DNA of 64,000 nucleotides, taken from Nostoc sp. CHAB 5834 (GTDB lineage: Bacteria > Cyanobacteriota > Cyanobacteriia > Cyanobacteriales > Nostocaceae). This document shows positions 8,271 through 17,248 of the stretch, in pieces (position 1 is the first letter of the stretch; the number at the start of each line of letters is the position of its first letter). Made by a program: the position numbers and the translations under genes. The notes beneath the pieces are model-generated. The model ran no database searches. It was not told the origin of the DNA and saw only the letters and a list, made by a program, of their open reading frames with translations. The stretch spans positions 86,242 to 150,241 of the forward strand of contig JAIVFU010000006.1 of assembly GCA_020829485.1 (NCBI GenBank), read 5' to 3'.

Positions 8271-10106
8271 TTATTGACAATGATAAAGTTTATATTCGTA
8301 GCCATCTATGCTAGGCATTGATTGAGTATTAGACATAACGCATGTTTTGACGGCTTCTGCTACGGGTGCGTGAAAGTTTACTAGCCACAAGTCAAAAGGT
8401 CGTGGTAATTTCTTTAAAGTATTTTCCAGAGCAATGGTGGAAGTATTCGGGTTTTTGTCTTGATGGGCAAGGAGAAATAGAGGTTTTTGGAGTGAATTTG
8501 CAAGTTTAATCTCCCTAGCGACTCCCATCATTTCCCCAGTGTGTACATAAGTTTTGTGGGTGGTGGCAATCAGTACTGGTACTGGGGATGTTTGTTGAAT
8601 TAGTTGCACAAACAGGTCAGGGCGATAATATTTTTGATAGCCGAGATTGCAGATTACTGTAACTGCACTGAAAAATCCCATTAGCCAAATTAACATCACG
8701 GCTTTTTTACCGTTTATTCCCCATTTACCTATGCTTTTTATTTCCTTGGGGGGATGCCAACAAACTGCGAGACTTGCGCCTAGTAAAACAACGATCGCGG
8801 GAAAATAAACAAAGTTATATCTAGCACCCCTGGTCAGGTCAATACTCAAAAAGTACGTAAAGATAAAGAATAAAGCGATCGCACTGCTCACTACTCCAGC
8901 AAACACCTGAATCATAATCCGGTTTTCTGGGTGCTGTAGTTGAATCTTAATCCCGCGCAGCAAAATTGGTACTGCCCAAATAAAGAAAGTCAGCATCACC
9001 ACTCCAGAAGGAATCACAACCAATAGCTGTGAAGATTCAACTGGTAACAGAGAAATCATTGCAATCAATGTTCCTAAAGCCTGAAAAATTGGGCTTAACA
9101 AATCTAGTCCAATGCGCGAACCTCGAATCCACTCGGTCAAAACACCACGATTTTTATTCTCTAGTAAGATTGGTATCCAAATTAAACCCGCTACAAAAGT
9201 ACCTACAGCAACGGCATAGATGCGCCGCCAGCCAAGAGAGAAGAAAAGAGCAAATTTGCTGCTAGTTTGCAATTGAACCCAAGCAAGAAAAATCAAAACT
9301 ACGGCTTCTGTGCAGAGGGTGAGGCTGAAGAAATAATGAGTAGCAATACCTAAAGCATTAATTACTACCCATAAAAGTGCTACCCATATAGGTAAAGGTG
9401 TGCGGTTTTGAATATGACCTGTGGCAATTACTAAGCAAGTGAGGGAACCAATTACCCATAACATTGCCAAAGTGTAATGACGCGCTTCTTGTGCTAAAAA
9501 TACGCCGTAGGGTGATACTGCCATCATGGCAGCAGTTAAGTGCCCCACTAATTTTGAGCGAAACGCTACCCTACCTAATACGTAAGAACACGGAATGGAG
9601 GCAGCACCGACGATCGCTGGTAGCGATCGCGCCGCAAACAGCGATACTAATCCTCCGTCGCTAGAAAATAATTTCATCCACAGGTAAGCCAGCACAAAAT
9701 ACAGTGGTGGATGGTTATCTTGTGTAGCTAAGTTATGAACCACATCACCAATACTAGCGGCTGGGTTTAGTTGCAGTGGTTGCAATAGGATATCAGGTGC
9801 GATCGCTTGATCTAGGGGTACTGATAAAAAAGTATTCCCTAAGCTAAACACCAAGGTGGCAAACTCATCAGTCCAAGGAGGCTTTGCAGTCAAGTTGGCA
9901 AAGCGCAAACTGATGCCAATGATTAACCACATTAAGTTCAGCAAGGGGTGAAGCCAGAAATCCGGGAGGCGATGCCAATTATGCCACTGCTTGCGTTGTA
10001 AGGTAGAATTTGCATCTACTATGGGCACGAAACGGGAAGCATAGACAGGTAGCAACGAGATAATTTTTCTGTAAAAATAAAATGCACCTTGGAAAAAAAC
10101 TCTCAT
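8271..10106 (-). CDS. Glycosyltransferase family 39-like membrane protein
   Basis: Integral-membrane glycosyltransferase of the dolichyl-phosphate-mannose protein mannosyltransferase type (PMT_2/ArnT-like), 611 residues. The acidic pair in the first outer loop, KPPWTDEFATL, is the usual catalytic site, and DNHPPLYFVLAYLWMKLF is a typical follow-up motif. At least ten hydrophobic segments follow. It probably transfers a sugar from a polyprenyl-phosphate carrier to an envelope acceptor. The gene downstream of the DPM1/GtrA gene on the same strand would make such a carrier, so the two fit one pathway. Confidence 0.85.
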   Translation of the reverse strand: MRVFFQGAFYFYRKIISLLPVYASRFVPIVDANSTLQRKQWHNWHRLPDFWLHPLLNLMWLIIGISLRFANLTAKPPWTDEFATLVFSLGNTFLSVPLDQAIAPDILLQPLQLNPAASIGDVVHNLATQDNHPPLYFVLAYLWMKLFSSDGGLVSLFAARSLPAIVGAASIPCSYVLGRVAFRSKLVGHLTAAMMAVSPYGVFLAQEARHYTLAMLWVIGSLTCLVIATGHIQNRTPLPIWVALLWVVINALGIATHYFFSLTLCTEAVVLIFLAWVQLQTSSKFALFFSLGWRRIYAVAVGTFVAGLIWIPILLENKNRGVLTEWIRGSRIGLDLLSPIFQALGTLIAMISLLPVESSQLLVVIPSGVVMLTFFIWAVPILLRGIKIQLQHPENRIMIQVFAGVVSSAIALFFIFTYFLSIDLTRGARYNFVYFPAIVVLLGASLAVCWHPPKEIKSIGKWGINGKKAVMLIWLMGFFSAVTVICNLGYQKYYRPDLFVQLIQQTSPVPVLIATTHKTYVHTGEMMGVAREIKLANSLQKPLFLLAHQDKNPNTSTIALENTLKKLPRPFDLWLVNFHAPVAEAVKTCVMSNTQSMPSIDGYEYKLYHCQ

Positions 10107-10208
10107 TGCCTGGCCTCACACGAATGGATTTGTAGATTTGACGTTTTAGATTTCAGTTCGTTCTAAAGTCTAAGAACAAAAATCAAAATCTCAAATCCCT
10201 CGTTGTGA

Positions 10209-11450
10209 TTATTTCACATCAGTGACGCGCCAACTAAGTTTCAAGTTAATCCAGAAATTCCAGATGGTAACGACTGCGATCGCTATAAAGTTAGCAATAT
10301 AACGGTTAGGAATAATAAAATTTAATACCAAATTTAATATCAGTACATTCAATACCAGTCCAGCAAGACAAATGGCATTGAATTTCACAAACCGCTTCAG
10401 GCGTTGCTGCCATTGTTGCTGTCTGGCGCTGACATCCACAAATGTCCAAGCGTCATTCCAGAAGAAATTATTTAAAATTGCAATCTCACCAGCAATAATT
10501 TTGCTGGGCGTTACTGGCCAACCCAAGGTAGTCGGATCACTGAGCAAGTAAAGCACTGCCATATCTACAAATACCCCACTAAAGCCAACCAACCCAAAGC
10601 GCAGGAATCGACGAACTGGGAAATTTTTTCTAGTCAATTGTCCTACCTGTCCTGTGGAGAGCCGCAACCGTACCAAGTGGTGGATGTAATCTATATATTG
10701 CTTCCATGTAACTTTACTCTCACCCTCTTTGCGTTCGCAGAACACATATCCAACTTCGGCAACTTGCCCTACCTTTCCCCGCCCGATTACTTCGAGGAGA
10801 ATTTTGTATCCTACTGGATTAAGTGTTGCATTTGCGATCGCACTCCGGCGCACCATAAAATAACCACTCATGGGGTCGGAAACTCTGCCTAGCACCCCCG
10901 GCAAAATCACCAAGCCTAACATCTGAGCGCCACGAGACAAGACACGCCTGACAATACTCCAGCTACTGACACCGCCTCCGTCCACATGGCGACTGGCTAC
11001 TGCCAAATCTGCCCCCTCATCAACACTACGCAACAGTTGCGTCAGCACCTCTGGTGGATGCTGCAAATCTCCATCAATCACCCCCAACACACTCCCGGTA
11101 GCTGCTTGCCACCCACGAATCACTGCTGAGGATAACCCCCGTTCCTGTTCGCGTCGCATCACCCGCAACTGGGGATATTCTGTGAGCAAGGATTGTGCTA
11201 TTTCCCAAGTTCGGTCTGGGCTATCATCGTCTACTACAATCAATTCATATTTTCCTGGAATAGATTCATCCAGTAACTGACTCAATATGCTGACCACTTT
11301 CTTGATGTTGTCACGTTCTTTATAAGTAGGAATTACTAGGGAAAGATGGATAGATTCACTACTTATACCCACACTGTTAGGGGGCAACTCTAAAATTTTT
11401 AGTGGCCCAGTTGGTACTGTTAACAGCGAGTGGGATGAGTTTGTCTTCAT
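10209..11450 (-). CDS. Polyprenyl-phosphate glycosyltransferase (GT2) with GtrA domain
   Basis: Two-domain protein of 413 residues. The N-terminal GT2 domain (about 35-260) resembles dolichol-phosphate mannose synthase: LVIPTYKERDNI, the nucleotide-binding VVDDDSPDRTWEIA and the metal-binding GVIDGDLQHPPEVL. The C-terminal GtrA-like domain (about 280-405) has four membrane segments starting RFLRFGLVGFSGVFVDM and probably helps move the lipid-linked sugar. It lies 102 bp upstream of the GT39-like gene and likely supplies its donor. The sugar cannot be told from sequence. Confidence 0.9.
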   Translation of the reverse strand: MKTNSSHSLLTVPTGPLKILELPPNSVGISSESIHLSLVIPTYKERDNIKKVVSILSQLLDESIPGKYELIVVDDDSPDRTWEIAQSLLTEYPQLRVMRREQERGLSSAVIRGWQAATGSVLGVIDGDLQHPPEVLTQLLRSVDEGADLAVASRHVDGGGVSSWSIVRRVLSRGAQMLGLVILPGVLGRVSDPMSGYFMVRRSAIANATLNPVGYKILLEVIGRGKVGQVAEVGYVFCERKEGESKVTWKQYIDYIHHLVRLRLSTGQVGQLTRKNFPVRRFLRFGLVGFSGVFVDMAVLYLLSDPTTLGWPVTPSKIIAGEIAILNNFFWNDAWTFVDVSARQQQWQQRLKRFVKFNAICLAGLVLNVLILNLVLNFIIPNRYIANFIAIAVVTIWNFWINLKLSWRVTDVK

Positions 11451-11566
11451 AATTTCACATTACAGAACAAGGATGTGTAAAAATCGAGAGAAACAAAGCC
11501 GAACATCTGCTGGCTTGATTGACTGAACCTGGTTAGTCAAAATTTGATGAATACTTTTATTAGAGT

Positions 11567-11711
11567 TAAGTAAGTCGGTGTGAATAATTAAAACTATGTG
11601 TTTTGTAATGCAAAATTATTGTAGTCCAGTTCGTAGTAAGGATTTTAGTCCTTCTTTTAGGACTAAAGTCCTTACTACAAACATGCAAATTATTTCCGCC
11701 GTCCTACTTAG
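11567..11711. mobile_element. MITE-like element, copy A (TAAGTAAGTCGG family)
   Basis: About 145 bp beginning TAAGTAAGTCGGTG and ending CCGCCGTCCTACTTAG, so the ends form imperfect inverted repeats. The core carries the hairpin GTAAGGATTTTAGTCC / GGACTAAAGTCCTTAC. It is a diverged relative of the copies at 12329 and 35228. No reading frame is present. Confidence 0.7.
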
Positions 11712-12218
11712 CTGTTTTGAAAAGTTTAGTAATTTACGCCCCTCAATTCAAAATATTTTCCTCAATTTAATCTAAACTTTACATTTAGCCACTTAAATTC
11801 ATGGTAAAATTTTTGTAATATTTATTTTTATACAAAACAATCAATACTGTCCGATTAAGTTATCTAAGTCAGCAAACATACACTTTATCCAGACTAAGTG
11901 AAGACTTTTTAATATTAGTAGGTCTAATTTACCAATCCGAAATCATTCGTGAGAAAATAGTAGCTGTAGGGTGGGTTACGGAGACTATAACGCAGCATTT
12001 AAGGTTTTCGGTGGGTTAGGCTAACTACACGAGCTTCTAATTATTTCCACTTACTTACTAAGTACTGGTTCACAAAATTTTAAAATCGGTGGTCAACAAG
12101 AAAGTGGTGAATCCGAATCAATTAGTGGGCTATTTAGACCTACCACTGTCTTGTTGACCACTAAATCTTATCTTTGAAAGACGCTGCGCTTTCCTATTTA
12201 GTGGGGGTCTTTGACCTC

Positions 12219-12330
12219 TCTCCAAACCTCTCTCCTTTTAGGAGAGAGGCTTTGAATTTTACTCCCCAACGCTAGAAAGGAAGGGCCTGGGGGTTAGGGT
12301 CTGTATTCTATGCAACTGAGAACCGCTATA
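12219..12330. repeat. Nostoc CTCTCTCC/GGAGAGAGG palindromic repeat
   Basis: Palindromic repeat with a CTCTCTCCTTTTAGGAGAGAG hairpin core (written here in two parts: CTCTCTCC and GGAGAGAG) followed by CCCCAACGCTAGAAAGGAAG and ending AACCGCTATA. A close relative occurs at 40772-40862 with the same order and end. Confidence 0.65.
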
Positions 12331-12512
12331 AGTAAGTCGGTGAGAATAAATCAAACTAGATTAAGTAATGTAAAAAATATTGAGATTAGTTCGTAGTGAG
12401 GGCTTCAGCCCTCATAAGAGGACTAAAGTCCTCTCTACGAGACGCTGCGCGTAGCTTGCTTCCCCGCAGGGGTACACTACAAACCTTGAATTATTCACGC
12501 CGCTCTACTTAG
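12329..12512. mobile_element. MITE-like element, copy B (TAAGTAAGTCGG family)
   Basis: About 184 bp from TAAGTAAGTCGGTGAG to CGCCGCTCTACTTAG, nearly identical along its length to the copy at 35228-35410. It includes an insert of the Nostoc palindromic repeat GAGACGCTGCGCGTAGCTTG in both copies, so both derive from one already composite parent. Its ends look like TA-flanked terminal inverted repeats. Confidence 0.75.
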
Positions 12513-12574
12513 GGTGTTGACTATGAACACTTTAGAGCAATCCGATTTGATTTCTGAATCACTCGTAGAGGTAA

Positions 12575-12609
12575 GGGACTGGGAACTGGGGACTGGGGAC
12601 TGGGAAGAA
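12575..12609. repeat. Short tandem repeat, GGGACTG type
   Basis: Degenerate tandem array of a 7-8 bp unit (GGGACTGG, GAACTGG, GGACTGG, GGACTGG). Such short tandemly repeated sequences are typical of heterocystous cyanobacteria. Confidence 0.6.
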
Positions 12610-12865
12610 GGAATAAAGGTGTACTGAGTTTGGTTCAAAAATCAAATATGAGTCCTATATAAAAATAAAGTTAACAAAAATTAATAAAATAGGAAATAAT
12701 TATACTATTTAGCAGCCATTGGATAGTAAATATCTCGAGAGTAACAGCATAAAATCCCCCAAGAGGGCATTGCAAAAAAGGTGAGAATTTTGTTTGTTAT
12801 TAATTTAATGCCTTTGTTTTATTGCTTGTATTGAGTAAATAAACGTCTATTGTACAGGGTAGATC

Positions 12866-13789
12866 ATGCATATTCCTGATGGATTTGTTTCTCTTCCAGT
12901 GGCAGGGGCTACTGGTTTAGCGAGTGTAGCAGCACTCTTTATTGCCTTCGAGCGATCGCAAGAGGCTTTTGGTATCCGTCGTGCGCCCATACTGGGGCTA
13001 ACTACCGCCTTTATTTTTGCCGCCCAGATGATCAATTTTCCGGTAGCAGGGGGTACTAGTGGTCACTTGTTGGGGGGAACCTTAGCTGCGATCGTTTTGG
13101 GCAGTCCTTGGGCAGGAACGTTGTGTATCGCCACAGTTTTAATTATTCAAGCTGTGCTGTTTGCTGATGGTGGTATTACAGCATTAGGAGCGAATATTTT
13201 GAACATGGGAGTAGTTGGTGTTTGGGTTGGCTGGGTTTTAACCCAAACCTTGCAGCGCCTGTTTGGGGGATCTAAAGGACGCTTACCTTTGGCTGCTGGC
13301 ATTGCAGGTGGGGTAAGTGTAGTGGTAGCTGCTATTGCTTGTGCCATTGAGTTAGCCCTTTCAGGAACTGCACCCGCAGCCATAGTTTTACCAGCTATGA
13401 CTGGTGTGCATATTCTGATTGGCATTGGCGAAGGGATAATTACTGGGGGTGTGCTGACTTATTTAGCCACAGCCAGACCAGATTTGTTACCAGGGGAACA
13501 GCAGGAGTTTCGCGGTTGGTCTGTACCCATTGTCACCATCTTTTTGATTGCGGGAGTGCTGTCACTCTTTGCCTCAGCATGGCCTGATGGTTTGGAGAAA
13601 GTTGCCGAAAACACGGGCTTCATCGATTTAGCCAGTAAAGTACGGGTAATTGTGCCGACTCCCTTAGCTGACTATGGTATTGAGGGTTTAGGGCCAATTG
13701 GCACAAGTATCGCTGGGCTTTTGGGAGCTACGGTTTGCTTTGCTGTTGCCTTTGGAATTGCCAAGGTAGTGAAAGCGAAGAATGCTTAA
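12866..13789 (+). CDS. cbiM: Energy-coupling-factor nickel/cobalt transporter, CbiM-CbiN fusion
   Basis: Substrate-binding membrane component of an ECF-type metal importer. The mature-type N-terminus MHIPDG supplies the metal ligand His2, and His67 in GTSGHLLGG is the second conserved ligand. About 200 residues of CbiM/NikM are followed by a CbiN-like tail with one membrane helix (about 220-238) and the PDGLE motif at 240-244, so M and N are fused. It is first of a three-gene operon with CbiQ (8-bp overlap) and CbiO. Sequence alone does not decide between nickel and cobalt. Confidence 0.92.
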   Translation: MHIPDGFVSLPVAGATGLASVAALFIAFERSQEAFGIRRAPILGLTTAFIFAAQMINFPVAGGTSGHLLGGTLAAIVLGSPWAGTLCIATVLIIQAVLFADGGITALGANILNMGVVGVWVGWVLTQTLQRLFGGSKGRLPLAAGIAGGVSVVVAAIACAIELALSGTAPAAIVLPAMTGVHILIGIGEGIITGGVLTYLATARPDLLPGEQQEFRGWSVPIVTIFLIAGVLSLFASAWPDGLEKVAENTGFIDLASKVRVIVPTPLADYGIEGLGPIGTSIAGLLGATVCFAVAFGIAKVVKAKNA

Positions 13790-14435
13790 ACTTTCCTTAC
13801 CGTTACGTTTGCAGTTGTCACTGGTGATTGTAGTGGGAGCAGCTTTATTAAAGCATTATGCTTGGTATTGCTTAGGTGTATATGGCGCGATCGCACTTTT
13901 GTGGGCTTGGCTGTTGCGCGTACCCATTCGCCGCTTGGGAGGATTACTCGGTACAGAATTGATTTTTTTGTCATTGTTGGCATTGCCTTTGGGATGGGAA
14001 CGAGCTAGTTTTTTGCTAGTTCGTTCTCTGATTTGTTTGGTTACTATGAATAGTTTTTTGTTAACCTTACCGCCCCACAGTTTTGGCATCGCCCTCAAAG
14101 GCTTACCCGTACCAGCACCTTTAAAAGAAAACTTGTTGTTAGCAGGGCAATATATGGAAATTTTGCTCTCAGAAGTGACGCGGATGCAGCGCAGCGCTCA
14201 ATTACGCGGTTTGAATGGAACTGCGGCATGGCTGCGCTACGCCAGTGCTTCCATGATTGGAGCCTTGTATCTCCGTAGTCTAGACAGGGCAGAGCGAGTC
14301 TATGCAGCAATGGTAACTCGTGGTTACAACGGGCAATTGCCCATAGATTCTACCCTTAGACCAAAAGAGCGTTTTGCCATACTAGCAGCTTGGGCGATCG
14401 CTGCTTGTGTAACTCTTACTTCTTACAGAATTTAG
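13782..14435 (+). CDS. cbiQ: Energy-coupling-factor transmembrane protein CbiQ/NikQ
   Basis: T-component of the ECF importer, 217 residues. Four to five hydrophobic helices are visible, and the C-terminal coupling helices contain the family Ala-Arg-Gly signature variants QLRGLNG and AAMVTRGYNG that dock on the ATPase. It begins inside the last codons of cbiM (8-bp overlap), a clear sign of translational coupling, and is 29 bp from the ATPase gene. Confidence 0.88.
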   Translation: MLKLSLPLRLQLSLVIVVGAALLKHYAWYCLGVYGAIALLWAWLLRVPIRRLGGLLGTELIFLSLLALPLGWERASFLLVRSLICLVTMNSFLLTLPPHSFGIALKGLPVPAPLKENLLLAGQYMEILLSEVTRMQRSAQLRGLNGTAAWLRYASASMIGALYLRSLDRAERVYAAMVTRGYNGQLPIDSTLRPKERFAILAAWAIAACVTLTSYRI

Positions 14436-14464
14436 TGCAGTTGTGAATATTGAGTTTGTGAATC

Positions 14465-15229
14465 TTGAAATCTTTAACCTCTAATCCCCAATCACCAACC
14501 CATAACCCCCACGCAGCCGTGGTTGAGGTTGAAAACCTGGTGTATGCCTATTCCTGCCAGGAGCCAGTATTACAAGAAATTTCTTTTACCTTAAATCCGG
14601 GCGATCGCGTGGCGTTGATGGGAGCAACTGGTTCTGGAAAAAGCACCTTGCTAGAGAACCTGATCGGCTTAAAACAACCGCAAGCTGGGAAAATTACGAT
14701 TAATGGCATCCCGGTAGAACCGAAAAATCTACCCCAAGTCCATCGTCAAATCGGCTTTAGCTTCCAAGATGCCAACGACCAACTATTTATGCCCACAATC
14801 TTAGAAGATATCACCTTTGGGCCACGCAACTATGGAATGTCGCAAGCCAAAGCAAGCGATCGCGCCCAGCAGTTATTAGCTGATTTTGGCCTCGAAGCCT
14901 ACGCCAATCGTTCCGCCCACGAACTCTCTGGTGGACAAAGACGGCTGGCCGCCCTAGCCTCAATTTTAGCCCTAGACCCGACAATTTTAATTTTGGATGA
15001 GCCGACTAACGGTCTTGATCCAGCATGGCGGCGACATTTAGCGCAAGTGTTGTTAAATTTACCCGTACAGGTAATATTAATTGCTTCTCATGACCTACAT
15101 TGGTTAGGCAGAGTTACTCAACGCGCTTTAGTACTATCTAATGGTCGCATTCAAATAGACAGCAATATTCAGCCACTTTTGCAAGATGGTGCTACTTTAG
15201 ACCAGTTGGGTTTGCCAGTAGATTGGTAA
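14465..15229 (+). CDS. cbiO: Energy-coupling-factor ATPase CbiO/NikO
   Basis: ABC ATPase that powers the metal importer. Walker A GATGSGKST, Q-loop FSFQDANDQLFMPTI, signature LSGGQRRLAALA, Walker B LILDEPTNGLDP and the switch His in IASHDLHWLG are all present. The frame opens with a TTG at 14465, but the first 18 codons are built from a CCCCAATCACCAAC-type repeat. A GTG at 14519, just before EVENLVYAYS, could therefore be the true start. It completes the CbiMN-Q-O operon. Confidence 0.93.
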   Translation: MKSLTSNPQSPTHNPHAAVVEVENLVYAYSCQEPVLQEISFTLNPGDRVALMGATGSGKSTLLENLIGLKQPQAGKITINGIPVEPKNLPQVHRQIGFSFQDANDQLFMPTILEDITFGPRNYGMSQAKASDRAQQLLADFGLEAYANRSAHELSGGQRRLAALASILALDPTILILDEPTNGLDPAWRRHLAQVLLNLPVQVILIASHDLHWLGRVTQRALVLSNGRIQIDSNIQPLLQDGATLDQLGLPVDW

Positions 15230-15253
15230 TTCCAGATGAGGGGAGTGAAGAAG

Positions 15254-15303
15254 GGAATAGGTTATAGGTTACAGGGTACAGATTATTCCCTATCACCTGT
15301 TAA
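15254..15303. repeat. Dispersed repeat related to 52661-52722 (inverted)
   Basis: The stretch with GTTACAGGGTACAGATTATT and CCCTATCACCTGT is the reverse complement of the tandem-like repeat at about 52665-52722. Both sit just outside genes. Confidence 0.6.
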
Positions 15304-15496
15304 GCTGTTGCGCCTTTAATTTGCACTAATATTTTTTCAAGATGATTGTGGGGTGGGCATCCTGCCCGCCCTGATAATGCAAGTTGTATATGTAACAGCT
15401 TACCTGTCACCTCTCTCTTCTCCCCTAATCCTAAATACCTCTTTTATTCGTAATATTGGATACTATATTATCGGTTTTATTGTTGTTGGGGTATTA

Positions 15497-15973
15497 ATGT
15501 CTGTTTCACATAAATATACTGTTCTTGCTTCTGTTAGCTTAACCATTGCTTTATTCATTACTAGTTGCAGCGAAAATAAAGTCTCTCAGTGCCAGCGACT
15601 GATTGGAGTTGTGAATGCCGGAACTTCTCTGATTGATAAAAATAAAGGAACGCAAGTGATCACCAGCATACAGTTATCTAAAGATTTAGAATTTGTGACT
15701 AAATCGATTAAAGAACTGAATTTAAAAGATCCGAAGCTGAAAGAATTTCAAAGCGGTTTTGTCAAGATTTTTCAAAATCTTAGTCAAGCGATCGCTATTG
15801 CGGGTAGGGCGCTTGGTGTAACTAAAACAGCAGATACCTCGCCATCTGGTAGAGAAAAAATCCAAAAGGCGAGAGCCGAAATTGACTCAGCACTGACAAC
15901 AGCTACAACACTTGGCAAGCAGTCGGATACGTTAGTCAATCAGATGAATAAATACTGTAGCGAACCAGAATAA
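15497..15973 (+). CDS. Predicted lipoprotein, unknown function
   Basis: Unrecognised exported protein of 158 residues. The chosen ATG (15497) gives a classic lipoprotein signal: short basic start, hydrophobic stretch VLASVSLTIALFITSC and lipobox ITSC with the modified Cys24. An upstream GTG at 15353 would add 48 residues, of which the first are read from a repeat. The mature part is alpha-helical, with several KDxEFVTKSIKEL-like amphipathic segments and no known catalytic motif. It lies 267 bp after cbiO and may be independent. Confidence 0.7.
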   Translation: MSVSHKYTVLASVSLTIALFITSCSENKVSQCQRLIGVVNAGTSLIDKNKGTQVITSIQLSKDLEFVTKSIKELNLKDPKLKEFQSGFVKIFQNLSQAIAIAGRALGVTKTADTSPSGREKIQKARAEIDSALTTATTLGKQSDTLVNQMNKYCSEPE

Positions 15974-16560
15974 TCTATCTGATGGGGCACAAGTATTTTA
16001 TATTGGCAAAAACTTTAGGATGCTTCTGGAACTCTAGCAGGGCAAAATGAAATCAATATAATAGCTAGGACAGGGGCAACATTCCCATAAAAAAAGTTTA
16101 CAGGAAGGTATTCAGCAGCGTTTTTGCCGCTCACCTTTCTTTCTGTGGTAAATTTTACCCTGATGATTTTCTGGCTATACTAGTGATTTCATCTGATTGA
16201 TAAATTTCATCCCCCAGTATGAAAGACATAAAAACTCTAAATTTCAGACATATACAATACCTTCGCCATTTTTTTGTAGGTTGGGTTGAGCGTTCGCGTA
16301 GCGTCCCGTAGGGAAGCAAAACCCAACGTATTTGTTGGGTTTCGTGCCTCAACCCAACCTACGAATCGAGGTATTTTTCGATTTGGCGAAGGTATTGATA
16401 TAAGTGTGCATTTCCTTACAAGTGACACAAAAGCCTTGTCTGGTCTTGGAGTAAATAAATTTCTTGGGGAGTAAAAATATTTTATCAATCAATCACTTAG
16501 GTTAACACTAACACTACAGAGTAAATTTAGATCAATCAAACGTCTTCTAAATTAGCACCT
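15974..16560. other. Intergenic region with a nested inverted-repeat element
   Basis: No gene is supported. An imperfect hairpin at about 16100-16140 (GGAAGGT ... ACCTTTC followed by TTTCT) may end transcription of the lipoprotein gene. The nested element at 16256-16396 fills much of the rest; the short open frames over it are read from the repeat. Confidence 0.5.
16256..16396. mobile_element. Nested element with two sets of perfect inverted repeats
   Basis: Outer arms AATACCTTCGCCA (16256-16268) and TGGCGAAGGTATT (16384-16396) are perfect 13-bp inverted repeats. Inside them, GTAGGTTGGGTTGAG (16276-16290) and CTCAACCCAACCTAC (16348-16362) are perfect 15-bp inverted repeats, and the core carries the Nostoc CGTTCGCGTAGCG repeat. 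The layers look like successive insertions. Confidence 0.7.
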
Positions 16561-17217
16561 ATGAAAGAAGAATTGATAGCCAGAATTGTGCAGGTCTTGC
16601 GAATTAATATGAGTTGGATGACTTGGAATTTATTTCTGGCTTTTATACCTTTAGCTTTGAGTGTGTGGCTATTTCGCTTTAGGCGTGGTGGCTCTTGGCT
16701 TTGGTGGCTAGGATTCTTAGTATTCTATGCTTTCTTACCTAATGCACCATATTTATTGACCGATGTAATTCACCTGATAGATGATATCCGCACAATTCAA
16801 TCAGTTTGGATGATTACTTTAGTACTCATTCCTTTGTATTTGTTAGTAATTATCGGTGGATTTGAAGCTTATGTAATATCGTTAATTAATTGGGGTTACT
16901 ACTTACATCGCATCGGTAAGAGCCAATGGATTTGGCGCGTTGAGTTGATTACCCATTTTCTGTGCGCTATTGGTGTCTATTGGGGACGATTTTTGCGTTT
17001 CAACAGTTGGGATTTGATTACTCAACCCGATGCCTTGCTTACCAAAGGGGTAGAAGAAATTCTAGGGAAACAACCCCTAGTAATTATTGCTATCACCTTT
17101 GTGGTACTTGCAGGTTTGTACTGGATTATGAAACGAGTAACTTTAGGTCTTAGCCAACGGGATAGTAAAATAGGCGTAAACTCAGGACGCACAAACTCTA
17201 ACGAACAAAAAATCTAA
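16561..17217 (+). CDS. DUF1361 membrane protein
   Basis: Integral-membrane protein of 218 residues, family DUF1361. About seven hydrophobic segments are visible, starting with LFLAFIPLALSVWLF, and the family segments FLPNAPYLLTDVIHL and GRFLRFNSWDL are clear. The function of the family is unknown. Upstream and downstream genes do not suggest a partner. Confidence 0.85.
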   Translation: MKEELIARIVQVLRINMSWMTWNLFLAFIPLALSVWLFRFRRGGSWLWWLGFLVFYAFLPNAPYLLTDVIHLIDDIRTIQSVWMITLVLIPLYLLVIIGGFEAYVISLINWGYYLHRIGKSQWIWRVELITHFLCAIGVYWGRFLRFNSWDLITQPDALLTKGVEEILGKQPLVIIAITFVVLAGLYWIMKRVTLGLSQRDSKIGVNSGRTNSNEQKI

Positions 17218-17248
17218 AATCCAAAATCCAAAATTGAATGACTTTTAA

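Larger units (their letters stand above)
11451..12865. other. 1.4-kb repeat-rich intergenic region upstream of cbiM
   Basis: No gene was found. The region holds two copies of a MITE-like element (listed separately), a Nostoc palindromic repeat at about 12219-12330, and a tandem GGGACTGGGAA-type repeat at about 12575-12609. I searched the 250 bp before cbiM for a B12 box or other riboswitch and saw none. Confidence 0.6.

Noticed and set aside
12560..12865. Cobalamin or nickel/cobalt riboswitch before cbiM
   Set aside because: No B12 box or conserved riboswitch core could be found by eye in the 300 bp before the gene.
16286..16474. 62-codon open frame as a gene
   Set aside because: It is read across the nested inverted repeat and has no protein-like signal or ribosome site.
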